From Rhizobium sp. ICMP 5592 (lineage in GTDB: Bacteria; Pseudomonadota; Alphaproteobacteria; Rhizobiales; Rhizobiaceae): DNA of 64,000 nt. The stretch lies in contig NZ_QSNT01000001.1 of assembly GCF_009498525.1 (NCBI RefSeq), positions 1 to 64,000 of the forward strand. The letters are read 5' to 3'. Below the pieces are notes generated by a model. It saw only the letters and a program-made list of their open reading frames with translations, had not been told where the DNA came from and ran no database searches. The translations under genes and the position numbers were made by a program. This document shows, one piece after another, positions 48,048 through 55,584 of this stretch (its first letter is position 1; the number at the start of each line of letters is the position of its first letter).

Positions 48048-48890
48048 TTAACCGACGAAAGCACGCTCGATGACGAAGGTCGCTGGGGCATTGTTGGCGC
48101 CTTCAATGAGACCGAAGGATTCCAGAACAGCCTTGGTATCCTTCAACATCGCCGCCGAGCCGCAGATCATGCCGCGGTCTTCGTCCGGATTGATGCGCGG
48201 CAGGCCCGTCTCTTCGAAGAATTTACCGCTGGTCAGGAGGTCGGTGATCCGGCCCATGCGCGGAAAGGCTTCGCGCGTCGTCGTCGTATGCAGGCGCAGC
48301 CGTTCGCCAACGAGCTCGCCGATCAACGGATCGTCCTTCAGCGTCTCGACCATTTCCGTGATGTAGGTGAGCTCTTCCACGTCCCGGCAGGTCTGAACGA
48401 GGACGATTTCCTCGAATTTCTCGTAGGTCTCCGGATCGCGGATCAGGCTTGCGAAGGGTGCGACGCCGGTGCCGGTCGACAGAAGATAGAGCCGCTTGCC
48501 TGGGATCAGCGCATCGAGCACCAGTGTGCCGGTCGGCTTCTTGCGCATCAGCACGGTGTCGCCCGGCACGATTTTCTGCAGGTGCTCCGTCAACGGGCCA
48601 CCCGGAACCTTGATGGAATAGAATTCGATCTCCTCGTCCCAGAAGGGGCTAGCGATCGAATAGGCGCGAAAGACGGGCTTTTCCGCATTCGGAAGGCCGA
48701 TCATGATAAACTCGCCGGAACGGAAGCGGAATTCCGCAGGCCGCGTGATGCGGAACTTGAACAGCCGGTCGGTGAAATGCCGCACCTCGGTCACCGTCTG
48801 GACAAAGACATTGGCGGGGATTGGAAAGGCCGGTGCAGTACCTGCCTGTTGACCGCCATTGATGACTGCTTCTTCCGTTGACAAGCTCAT
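48048..48890 (-). CDS. fpr: ferredoxin/flavodoxin-NADP reductase
   Basis: A 280-residue Fpr-type flavoprotein. The start at 48890 is chosen because AGGGA precedes it and because operator B would otherwise lie inside the gene. FAD-binding RAYSIASP and NADP-binding STGTGVAPFASLIRD are present, with the C-terminus ATFVIERAFVG typical of bacterial Fpr. It moves electrons between NADPH and ferredoxin or flavodoxin. Convergent with nicB (4-bp gap) and carrying the nic operator, it probably supplies low-potential electrons to the ring-reducing Fe-S enzyme encoded at 49822. Confidence 0.88.
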   Translation of the reverse strand: MSLSTEEAVINGGQQAGTAPAFPIPANVFVQTVTEVRHFTDRLFKFRITRPAEFRFRSGEFIMIGLPNAEKPVFRAYSIASPFWDEEIEFYSIKVPGGPLTEHLQKIVPGDTVLMRKKPTGTLVLDALIPGKRLYLLSTGTGVAPFASLIRDPETYEKFEEIVLVQTCRDVEELTYITEMVETLKDDPLIGELVGERLRLHTTTTREAFPRMGRITDLLTSGKFFEETGLPRINPDEDRGMICGSAAMLKDTKAVLESFGLIEGANNAPATFVIERAFVG

Positions 48891-48920
48891 CCGTCTTCCC
48901 TCGCCTTGGTCGCTCATATT

Positions 48921-48936
48921 CATTTGTACACGAATG
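48921..48936. promoter_or_regulatory. nic regulon operator, site B (upstream of fpr)
   Basis: CATTTGTACACGAATG differs at one position from the consensus CATTTGTATACGAATG. It lies 31 bp upstream of the chosen fpr start, where it would overlap the promoter on the minus strand. Confidence 0.7.
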
Positions 48937-49032
48937 AATTTCGCTGTGCAATCCATTCCTTCTGCCAACAACATGATGTTCTGGTCGTCGCCGAAGGCAG
49001 GGGAGTGGGAACGAGGGCTTCGGACGAACTGA

Positions 49033-49479
49033 TCAGCAGATCTTCTGCAGCAATTCGAGGAACATCATCCGCTCGCCGGAGGTGAGCGGCGCCAATGTCC
49101 CCTCAGTCGCCACAAGCGCTGCACCAACATTCGCGGCGATGACGGCGAGACCCTCTTCCGTTAGCGACAGGACGACCCGGCGCCCATCATTTCGGTCCGG
49201 CGCGGTTGCGACGAAGCCACGCTTCACCAGGCGATCCACCACTCCTTTGATGGTCGCGACGTCCATCGCCGTTTCGCGTCCGAGCTGATTCTGCGAGCAG
49301 GGCTGGATTTCCTTGAGCTTCGAAAGCGCCGACCATTGCGTCGTCGTCAACTTGTCGCCGATGGCATTGGCGAAGATCGCCACATGCCGCTGGTTGGCCT
49401 GCCGGAGGAAGAACCCGACTTGCCGATCGACATGATAGTCGGGCGCGGCGGCTTGTCTGTCTTCACGCGATTTCTGCAT
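49033..49479 (-). CDS. MarR-family regulator, NicR-like
   Basis: A 148-residue regulator from ATG 49479 (49503 is an alternative start). YHVDRQVGFFLRQANQRHVAIFANAIGDKLTTTQWSALSKLKEIQPCSQNQLGRETAMDVATIKGVVDRLVKRGFVATAPDRNDGRRVVLSLTEEG has the architecture of NicR/BpsR, the MarR repressors of nicotinate genes; that link is by recollected resemblance. It is divergent from the reductase operon, with operator C between, and probably binds the four CATTTGTATACGAATG-type sites. A paralogue lies at 58602. Confidence 0.82.
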   Translation of the reverse strand: MQKSREDRQAAAPDYHVDRQVGFFLRQANQRHVAIFANAIGDKLTTTQWSALSKLKEIQPCSQNQLGRETAMDVATIKGVVDRLVKRGFVATAPDRNDGRRVVLSLTEEGLAVIAANVGAALVATEGTLAPLTSGERMMFLELLQKIC

Positions 49480-49716
49480 TTGTCCCGCCCCGGTTCCGCG
49501 CATATGGTTGCGACGTCGATAAGCTGTTCTAGATTCAAAAGATTAGAGCGCCATTGCTCGATGATGTAAACGCTCAAGGTTCCAAGCGTCTAGTTTGAAG
49601 TCAGCATTTGTCAACGCCGCAGCCTCGCTAAGAACCGGACCGGCCGAAGGCAGAGACAGCATTTTTATCCGACCTCTCCGCCCTCGCTTGACAGGACCGA
49701 TAGACGGGCTGATACT

Positions 49717-49732
49717 CATTCGCATACAAATG
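49717..49732. promoter_or_regulatory. nic regulon operator, site C (marR/reductase intergenic)
   Basis: CATTCGCATACAAATG; the reverse strand CATTTGTATGCGAATG has one mismatch to consensus. It is 90 bp before the reductase start and in the 342-bp divergent gap (49480-49821), so it could control both the regulator and the catabolic operon. No gene is seen in that gap. Confidence 0.7.
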
Positions 49733-49821
49733 AAAAATGGGAACGACGCCGGTTATATATCCGTCCATGGGCTGATGGCAGCACCACCGGACGAGCGGCC
49801 GTGCTAAAGATGGAGAGTGCC

Positions 49822-51315
49822 ATGGTCAAGCAACGCGTGGAAAGCGTCGCGAACGGCAAGATACGCTGCGATGCCTGTCCCGTCATGTGCTACATCTCCG
49901 ATGGCCGCTCCGGCGCCTGCGATCGCTATGCCAATGTCGGCGGCGAGCTGATCCGCGTCGATCCGCTGACGATCATCGAGAACACCATTTCCGAGGGCGG
50001 CAATGTCGTGCCGTTCCTCGCCCAGCCGGACGAGAGCGAATGGGACGGCGACATCGTCCACGCCACCAGACGCTTTGTCACCGCCGTTGGCGCCGGAACG
50101 ACCTATCCCGATTACAAGCCAGCCCCCTTCATCGTCTCGCAGAAGGAAAACGGCATCGACATGGTGACCGTCGTCACCGAAGGCATCTTCAGCTATTGCG
50201 GCGCCAAGGTGAAGATCGACACCGACCGCTTTCTCGGCCCTGAAACGGCGACTGTGCTGGTCGACGGCGAGGCCATCGGCCATGTCACCACCGGCGAATA
50301 CGGCTCGCAAATGCTGTCGCTCGGCGGCGTCCACCACCTGACCGGCGGCTCGAAGAAAGAGGGCCGCGTCACCTGCGACGCGCTGTTGAAACTCTGTAAT
50401 GGCGAAGCCGTCGACATGCAGGTCGACGGCGGGGTCAGCCTGACCATCAAGGCAGGCGCGGCACCAGTGATCAACGACGTCGAGGAAAGCCGCATGCGCG
50501 TCGGCTGCGGCTCGGCCACCATCGGCATGTTCGCCAAGCAATGGATGGGCCATGTCGATGAAGTCGTCGTTGTCGACGACCATATCACCGGCGTACTCTC
50601 CGAACACCAGGCCGGGCGACTGCTCGATGTGCCCGCCACCGGCATTCGCATCAAGGGCCGGCGCTCGACGCCCGGCCGTTATTTCCAGGTGGCCGAGCCC
50701 GGCATCGGCTGGGGCGGCACCAACATCTCCGATCCTCTGACCATTCTCGGCGATTTCGATCCGAAGACCGCCTGGCCGGGCATGCGGATGTTGATGGTGT
50801 CGACCACCGGCGAGCAATATGGCTACTATATTCTCGACGACAATCTACGGCCGGAGCTGCAGACCATCCTTCCCGCGGCCCTGCAGGAATCGGTGGAGAT
50901 CATCGCCGAAAACTGCGAACCGGCGCTGACCTCGGTCCTGTTCATCGGCGGTGCCGGCGGAAGTCTGCGCGCTGGCGTCACCACGAACCCGGTCCGCCTG
51001 ACGCGTTCCGTCAAGGAAGCACTGACTCATGTTTCCTGCGGTGGCGTTCCGGCCTATGTCTGGCCGGGCGGCGGCATCACCGTCATGGCCGACGTGACGC
51101 AAATGCCGAGCAACGCCTTCGGCTACGTGCCGACGCCCGCGCTTGTCGCACCGATCGAATTCACCATGCGGCTCGATGACTACCGCGCGCTCGGCGGCCA
51201 TATGGAGGCTGTCATGCCGATCGAGCAGGCGCTGGAAGTGGCCGAACGCAAGGTGACGCCGATCGGCCGAGGCCCCTGGCCGACGGAAAGCCGAAACTTC
51301 CGGTGGGGCGCCTGA
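49822..51315 (+). CDS. hnr: 6-hydroxynicotinate reductase-like Fe-S protein
   Basis: A 497-residue protein; ATG 49822 is chosen because GGAGAG lies 5 bases before it (GTG 49801 and ATG 49810 are in frame). An N-terminal cluster motif has Cys16, Cys19, Cys23 and Cys33 (CDACPVMC...GACDRYAN), suited to an iron-sulfur centre. The rest is rich in Gly turns (GGVHHLTGG, GGAGGSLRAG, WPGGGI). Size and sequence fit the 6-hydroxynicotinate reductase family first described in Eubacterium barkeri, which reduces 6-hydroxynicotinate to 1,4,5,6-tetrahydro-6-oxonicotinate. NicAB and Fpr next door support that reaction. It heads an operon with six further genes. Confidence 0.8.
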   Translation: MVKQRVESVANGKIRCDACPVMCYISDGRSGACDRYANVGGELIRVDPLTIIENTISEGGNVVPFLAQPDESEWDGDIVHATRRFVTAVGAGTTYPDYKPAPFIVSQKENGIDMVTVVTEGIFSYCGAKVKIDTDRFLGPETATVLVDGEAIGHVTTGEYGSQMLSLGGVHHLTGGSKKEGRVTCDALLKLCNGEAVDMQVDGGVSLTIKAGAAPVINDVEESRMRVGCGSATIGMFAKQWMGHVDEVVVVDDHITGVLSEHQAGRLLDVPATGIRIKGRRSTPGRYFQVAEPGIGWGGTNISDPLTILGDFDPKTAWPGMRMLMVSTTGEQYGYYILDDNLRPELQTILPAALQESVEIIAENCEPALTSVLFIGGAGGSLRAGVTTNPVRLTRSVKEALTHVSCGGVPAYVWPGGGITVMADVTQMPSNAFGYVPTPALVAPIEFTMRLDDYRALGGHMEAVMPIEQALEVAERKVTPIGRGPWPTESRNFRWGA

Positions 51316-51334
51316 CGGCAAAGGGAGCGATAGC

Positions 51335-52276
51335 ATGTCGCGGCCTGTTGCCCGATATCTCGATGGCGATCCGAACGGCCGGCTGCATCTGCAGCACGGG
51401 CCGATCGATCTCGTCATTGGCGTCGATGACGGCGGCGCTGCCCGCAAGGGCGAAGCTGAACGGCGAGCCCGTGCTTTCGCGGCTGCCATCGCTCGCTTCC
51501 AGACAGTCCTTGATGAGTTGGTGAGCGAACTGCCGCTGCTCCGCGCTCCCGCCGAAATTGGCGGCCCAATGCCTGCGGGCTCCGTCGCCCGACGCATGGT
51601 CGCCGCAGTCCGGCCCTTTGCCGCCGATCATTTCATCACGCCGATGGCGGCCGTTGCCGGTGCCGTCGCCGACGAAATCCTGGCGGCGATGCTGGGGGCA
51701 TTCGATAACGGCGATCTCCCTCTCCGCGCCTATGTCAACAATGGCGGCGACATTGCCGTCCATCTGGGCGGCGACGCGGAATTTCATGTCCGCATGGCGC
51801 GCGAAGACGGCGCAGCACTTGGCGATTTCGCGCTTCACGCTTCCAGCCCCACGCGCGGCATCGCCACCAGCGGACGCGGCGGGCGCAGCCTGTCGATGGG
51901 GATTGCCGATTCCGTAACTGTGTTAGCAGCGAATGCGGCCGCCGCCGACGCAGCGGTCACGCTTGTTGCCAATGCCGTCGATCTCCCCGGCCATGCCGCC
52001 ATCAACCGGGCACGCGCCATCGACGTCGTCGACGACAGCGATCTCGGCGAGCGCCTTGTAGTCACCGGCTGCGGCCCCCTGACGGACGCGGAAATCGACA
52101 TGGCACTTTCCTGTGGCCTTGCCAGAGCTGAGCGTTTCATCGCCCTCGGCCTCATCGATCGCGCCGGCCTCTTTCTCAGAAACCAGGGCCTGCTCGCCAT
52201 GCCGGCCGCAGCCCAGCCATTTCCAGCCTCACCTCTTTCAATCGATCAATCCATGGAGCGGTTTTCCAATGCCTGA
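51335..52276 (+). CDS. UPF0280 family protein
   Basis: A 313-residue protein with features of UPF0280, a family related in fold to the ApbE flavin transferase: AYVNNGGDIAVHLGG, SSPTRGIATSGRGGRSLSMGIADSVTVLA, then DAAVTLVANAVD. Gly/Ser-rich loops could bind a nucleotide or phosphate. GGGAG precedes the ATG; the gene is 19 bp after the reductase gene and overlaps the next by 8 bases. Function in the pathway is unknown. Maturation of the neighbouring reductase or a chemical step after ring reduction are both possible. Confidence 0.75.
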   Translation: MSRPVARYLDGDPNGRLHLQHGPIDLVIGVDDGGAARKGEAERRARAFAAAIARFQTVLDELVSELPLLRAPAEIGGPMPAGSVARRMVAAVRPFAADHFITPMAAVAGAVADEILAAMLGAFDNGDLPLRAYVNNGGDIAVHLGGDAEFHVRMAREDGAALGDFALHASSPTRGIATSGRGGRSLSMGIADSVTVLAANAAAADAAVTLVANAVDLPGHAAINRARAIDVVDDSDLGERLVVTGCGPLTDAEIDMALSCGLARAERFIALGLIDRAGLFLRNQGLLAMPAAAQPFPASPLSIDQSMERFSNA

Positions 52277-52853
52277 CGTCAAGATCCGCAAGTTCCTCAC
52301 CGTTATCGACGAGATTTATCACGAAGGCGGCAAGCCCGTCGCAAAGCCGCTGAAGCGGGGAGCGATCGTCGCCGTCATCGAGAACCCTTTCGCCGGCAGC
52401 TATCATGAGGAAATCACCGGCTTCATGAAGGATCTGGAGCCGCTCGGTCTCGATATGGCAAACCGGCTGGTCGCAGCACTTGGCGGCGATCCCACCATTG
52501 TCGAGGGATATGGCAAGGGCATCATCGTCGGTCAGGCCGGCGAGTTGGAGCATGGTGCGCTCTGGCATGCGCCAGGCGGCTACGCCATGCGCGAAGTGCT
52601 GGGCGGCGCCAAGGCGATCGTGCCCTCCTCGAAGAAGGTCGGCGGCCCCGGCACGCGGCTCGATGTGCCGGTCACTCATATCAATGCCTCCTATGTACGA
52701 AGCCATTTCGACTCCATCGAAGTCGGAGTGCCGGACGGTCCGCGCTCCAACGAGATGGCGGTCGTGCTGGTGATGACCACCGGCCCGCGCGTCCATGCCC
52801 GCAGTGGCGGCCTCAAGGCTGAGGACATCAAGGGCGAGGACGGCCTGCGTTGA
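52269..52853 (+). CDS. AA_synth (PF06684/DUF1185) family protein 1
   Basis: A 194-residue protein: VKIRKFLTVIDEIYHEGGKPVAKPLKRGAIVAVIENPFAG, then GKGIIVGQAGELEHGALWHAPGGYAMREVLGGAKAIVPSSKKVGGPGTRLDVPVTHINASYVRSHFD. These fit the poorly understood amino-acid-synthesis family. The conserved Glu-His pair (GELEHGA) and Ser-Ser-Lys-Lys are candidate active-site residues. It overlaps the UPF0280 gene upstream and its paralogue downstream. It may catalyse ring opening, deamination or decarboxylation of a nicotinate intermediate; this is inference from position only. Confidence 0.8.
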   Translation: MPDVKIRKFLTVIDEIYHEGGKPVAKPLKRGAIVAVIENPFAGSYHEEITGFMKDLEPLGLDMANRLVAALGGDPTIVEGYGKGIIVGQAGELEHGALWHAPGGYAMREVLGGAKAIVPSSKKVGGPGTRLDVPVTHINASYVRSHFDSIEVGVPDGPRSNEMAVVLVMTTGPRVHARSGGLKAEDIKGEDGLR

Positions 52854-53434
52854 CCGCCGAGATCCGCAAGATCACTGTCTTCATCGAGGAGACGCTGAGC
52901 GAGATGGGTCAAACCATCTCGCCGCCGACGCGCAAGGCAGCCGCCGTCGCCGTCATCGCCAATCCTTTCGCCGGCCGCTATGTCGAGGATCTGACGCCGC
53001 TGATCGACATTGGCGCCGAACTCGGCGCTTTGCTTGGCCGCAAATGCGTCGAAGCGCTCGGAATTTCGCCGGCGCAGGCCGAAAGCTACGGCAAGGCGGC
53101 CCTGGTCGGCGAGGATGGCGAGCTGGAACATGCGGCTGCCCTGCTGCATCCTTCGCTCGGCAAGCCGCTGCGTGAGGCCGTGGAAAAAGGCGCTGCACTC
53201 GTGCCGTCCTCCAAGAAGCGCGGCGGTCCCGGCCGGCCCCTCGATATTCCCCTCGGGCACAAGGATGCCGCCTATGTGCGGTCGCATTTCGACGGGATGG
53301 AAGTGAGCCTCGCTGACGCACCGCGTCCGGCGGAAATCATGGTGGCCATCGCCGTGACCGATAGCGGCCGGCCGCTTGCCCGCGTCGGTGGGCTGAAGGC
53401 GTCCGAGGTCGAAGGCAAGGATGGCCTACGCTAG
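52850..53434 (+). CDS. AA_synth (PF06684/DUF1185) family protein 2
   Basis: A 194-residue paralogue of the preceding gene, equal in length. Shared landmarks are IRKITVFIEET, VAVIANPFAGRYVEDL, GEDGELEHAA, VPSSKKRGGPGRPLDIPLGHKDAAYVRSHFDGMEV and a C-terminal GLKASEVEGKDGLR. Its TTG start overlaps the previous TGA, showing tight coupling. The retained pair suggests a heteromeric enzyme rather than redundant copies. Its reaction is unknown. Confidence 0.8.
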   Translation: MTAEIRKITVFIEETLSEMGQTISPPTRKAAAVAVIANPFAGRYVEDLTPLIDIGAELGALLGRKCVEALGISPAQAESYGKAALVGEDGELEHAAALLHPSLGKPLREAVEKGAALVPSSKKRGGPGRPLDIPLGHKDAAYVRSHFDGMEVSLADAPRPAEIMVAIAVTDSGRPLARVGGLKASEVEGKDGLR

Positions 53435-53465
53435 GGCATGCGCCAGGATCGCGGAGCCGTTTATT

Positions 53466-53481
53466 CATTTGCATACAAACA
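53466..53481. promoter_or_regulatory. nic regulon operator, site D (upstream of hyuA)
   Basis: CATTTGCATACAAACA; the reverse strand has four mismatches to CATTTGTATACGAATG, the weakest of the four. It sits in the 50-bp gap before hyuA and suggests a second, independently regulated promoter inside the gene series. Confidence 0.5.
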
Positions 53482-53484
53482 ATA

Positions 53485-55584
53485 ATGGGAACAGTCGTGA
53501 CTCAGCCTTCTTCGAATGAACCATCGGCCCCGACGCCTGAACAATCGCAGGTCGCGGGTATCGATGTCGGCGGCACATTTACCGATCTCGTGCTCTTCGA
53601 CACGATCTCCGGCAAGGTTCGCCTCGCCAAGACGCCAACCACGCTCGATAATCAGGCGTTCGGCGTTCTCAACGCGCTCGATGCGGCTGAAGCCGATGTC
53701 GCGGCGCTCGACCTCATCGTGCACGGCACCACCACCACCACCAATGCCGTCCTTGAGCGTAATCTCTGCCGAACGGGCCTGATCACCACCCGCGGTTTCC
53801 GCGACGTGCTGGAGCTCGGCCGACGCACGCGCCCGAATCCCTATGGCATGAAGGGCGAGTTTCGTCCGATCATCCCGCGCGACCTCAGGCTCGAAGTTCC
53901 CGAGCGCATGGATGCTGCCGGCAACGTGCTGATCCCGCTCGACGAGGAAGCGCTCCGCATTGCGCTCAAAGCCCTGCTGGATACAGGTTGCGAGTCGCTG
54001 GTCATCCACTTCCTCCACGCCTATGCCAATCCGGCGCATGAGCTGCGCGCCGGCGAGATCGCCGCCGAAATCTGGCCCAACGACAATATCACGCTCGGCC
54101 ATGCGCTTCTGTCCGAAAGCCGCGAATTCGAGCGCGGCGTCACAGCGGCCGTCAATGCGTCGGTGCAGCCGCTCCTGGCGCGCTATATCGAACGCCTCGC
54201 CGACCAGCTCGCCACCAAGGGCTACAGGCACGACGTTCTCGTGATGAACGGCAATGGCGGCATGGTCTCCGCACGCCATGTCGCCAAGGAAGCCGCAAAG
54301 ACGGTCATGTCCGGGCCTGCCTCCGGTGTCATGGCCGCCGCCTATACCGGCCGCCGTGCCGGCATCCCCAACCTCATCACCTATGACATGGGCGGCACTT
54401 CGACCGACGTTGCGCTGATCCGCAACGCTGAACCGGCGGTCTCCAACGAGATCGAGATCGAATACGCCATGCCGATCCACGTTCCGATGGTCGATGTCCG
54501 CACCGTCGGTGCCGGCGGCGGCTCGATTGCCAAGGTCACGGCCGCAGGCCTGCTGCAAGTCGGCCCGGAAAGTGCCGGCGCCATGCCGGGGCCGATCTGC
54601 TATGGCCGCGGCGGCACCATACCGACCATCTCCGACGCCAACCTGCTGCTCGGCCGCCTCAACCCCTCCAAGCTCAACTCGGTTCCCGGCGGCATTTCCA
54701 TCGACGGCATTCGCGAGCTGTTCGAGGAAAAGCTCGGCCGGGCGCTCGGGCTTGACGCGACGGCTGCGGCCGCAGCCGTTATCCGTATCGCCAATGCCCG
54801 CATGGCAGACGCCGTACGCATGGTCTCCGTCAGTCTCGGCGAGGATCCGCGCGATTTCGCGCTGTTCTCCTTCGGCGGCGCCGGTCCGCTGCACGCAACC
54901 GCGATCGCGCGGGAACTCGGCATCCCAAGGGTGCTGACGCCGTCCCGTCCAGGGATCACCAACGCGCTCGGCTGCGTCGTCGCCGATCTCCGGCATGATT
55001 TCGTCAACACCGTCAACCGACCGCTCGATGTCGCTGATATGGATGTCGTGCACGCGCTCTTCGAAAAGCAGTCGACAGAAGGACGCCGCCTGATCGGCAA
55101 GGAGGCGGTCGCCATTCGCGAGATCCGCGAGATTTACTCCGTCGACATGCAGTTCATCGGCCAGACGCATTTGCTGCGCGTGCCGCTTCCGAGCGCCATG
55201 CCGACACGCGCCGAATTGCAGGCACGCTTCGAGGAGGCCTATTTCAACCGCTTCCATGTCGAGCTTCCGGAAATCCGCGCCAGCCTCGTCAACGTCAACA
55301 CCTCGGTCATCGGCCGGCGCACCGAGATCGATCTGTCCATGCTGATCGATGCGGCCGGTCGCAAGGCGATGCTTGCCGAAGCGCAGACAGGCACGCGATC
55401 GGTCTGGTTCGATGGCTGGCGCGAAACGCCGATCTACTGGCGCGATCACCTGCCGATCAAGGCAAGCATATCGGGACCAGCGATCATCGAGCAGATGGAC
55501 ACGACCATCATCCTCGAGCCCGGTGACGTCGCCACCCAGGACGACGACGGCAATATCATCATCTCGATCGGAGCCGGCCAATGA
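53485..55584 (+). CDS. hyuA: hydantoinase/oxoprolinase subunit A
   Basis: A 699-residue protein with the actin/HSP70-like ATPase start GIDVGGTFTDLVLFD (25-39), then HGTTTTTNAVLERN, MSGPASGVMAAAYTGRRAGIPNLITYDMGGTSTDVALI and the C-terminal domain of the HyuA/5-oxoprolinase family. With HyuB it hydrolyses cyclic amides at the cost of ATP. Start 53485 or GTG 53497 (GGGAACA before it). It overlaps hyuB by four bases. In this cluster the lactam 1,4,5,6-tetrahydro-6-oxonicotinate is a plausible substrate; a hydantoin or oxoproline would be the conventional guess. Confidence 0.85.
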   Translation: MGTVVTQPSSNEPSAPTPEQSQVAGIDVGGTFTDLVLFDTISGKVRLAKTPTTLDNQAFGVLNALDAAEADVAALDLIVHGTTTTTNAVLERNLCRTGLITTRGFRDVLELGRRTRPNPYGMKGEFRPIIPRDLRLEVPERMDAAGNVLIPLDEEALRIALKALLDTGCESLVIHFLHAYANPAHELRAGEIAAEIWPNDNITLGHALLSESREFERGVTAAVNASVQPLLARYIERLADQLATKGYRHDVLVMNGNGGMVSARHVAKEAAKTVMSGPASGVMAAAYTGRRAGIPNLITYDMGGTSTDVALIRNAEPAVSNEIEIEYAMPIHVPMVDVRTVGAGGGSIAKVTAAGLLQVGPESAGAMPGPICYGRGGTIPTISDANLLLGRLNPSKLNSVPGGISIDGIRELFEEKLGRALGLDATAAAAAVIRIANARMADAVRMVSVSLGEDPRDFALFSFGGAGPLHATAIARELGIPRVLTPSRPGITNALGCVVADLRHDFVNTVNRPLDVADMDVVHALFEKQSTEGRRLIGKEAVAIREIREIYSVDMQFIGQTHLLRVPLPSAMPTRAELQARFEEAYFNRFHVELPEIRASLVNVNTSVIGRRTEIDLSMLIDAAGRKAMLAEAQTGTRSVWFDGWRETPIYWRDHLPIKASISGPAIIEQMDTTIILEPGDVATQDDDGNIIISIGAGQ

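Noticed and set aside
53435-53484. Possible promoter-less junction making AA_synth2 to hyuA one uninterrupted operon
   Set aside because: The presence of operator-like site D argues for an added promoter, though its match is weak, so neither view is asserted firmly.
53461-55581. Long minus-strand open frame (706 codons) opposite hyuA
   Set aside because: The sense strand encodes a complete HyuA with ATPase motifs; the antisense frame is a GC-driven shadow, as are those opposite 21187-22419 and 8308-9540.
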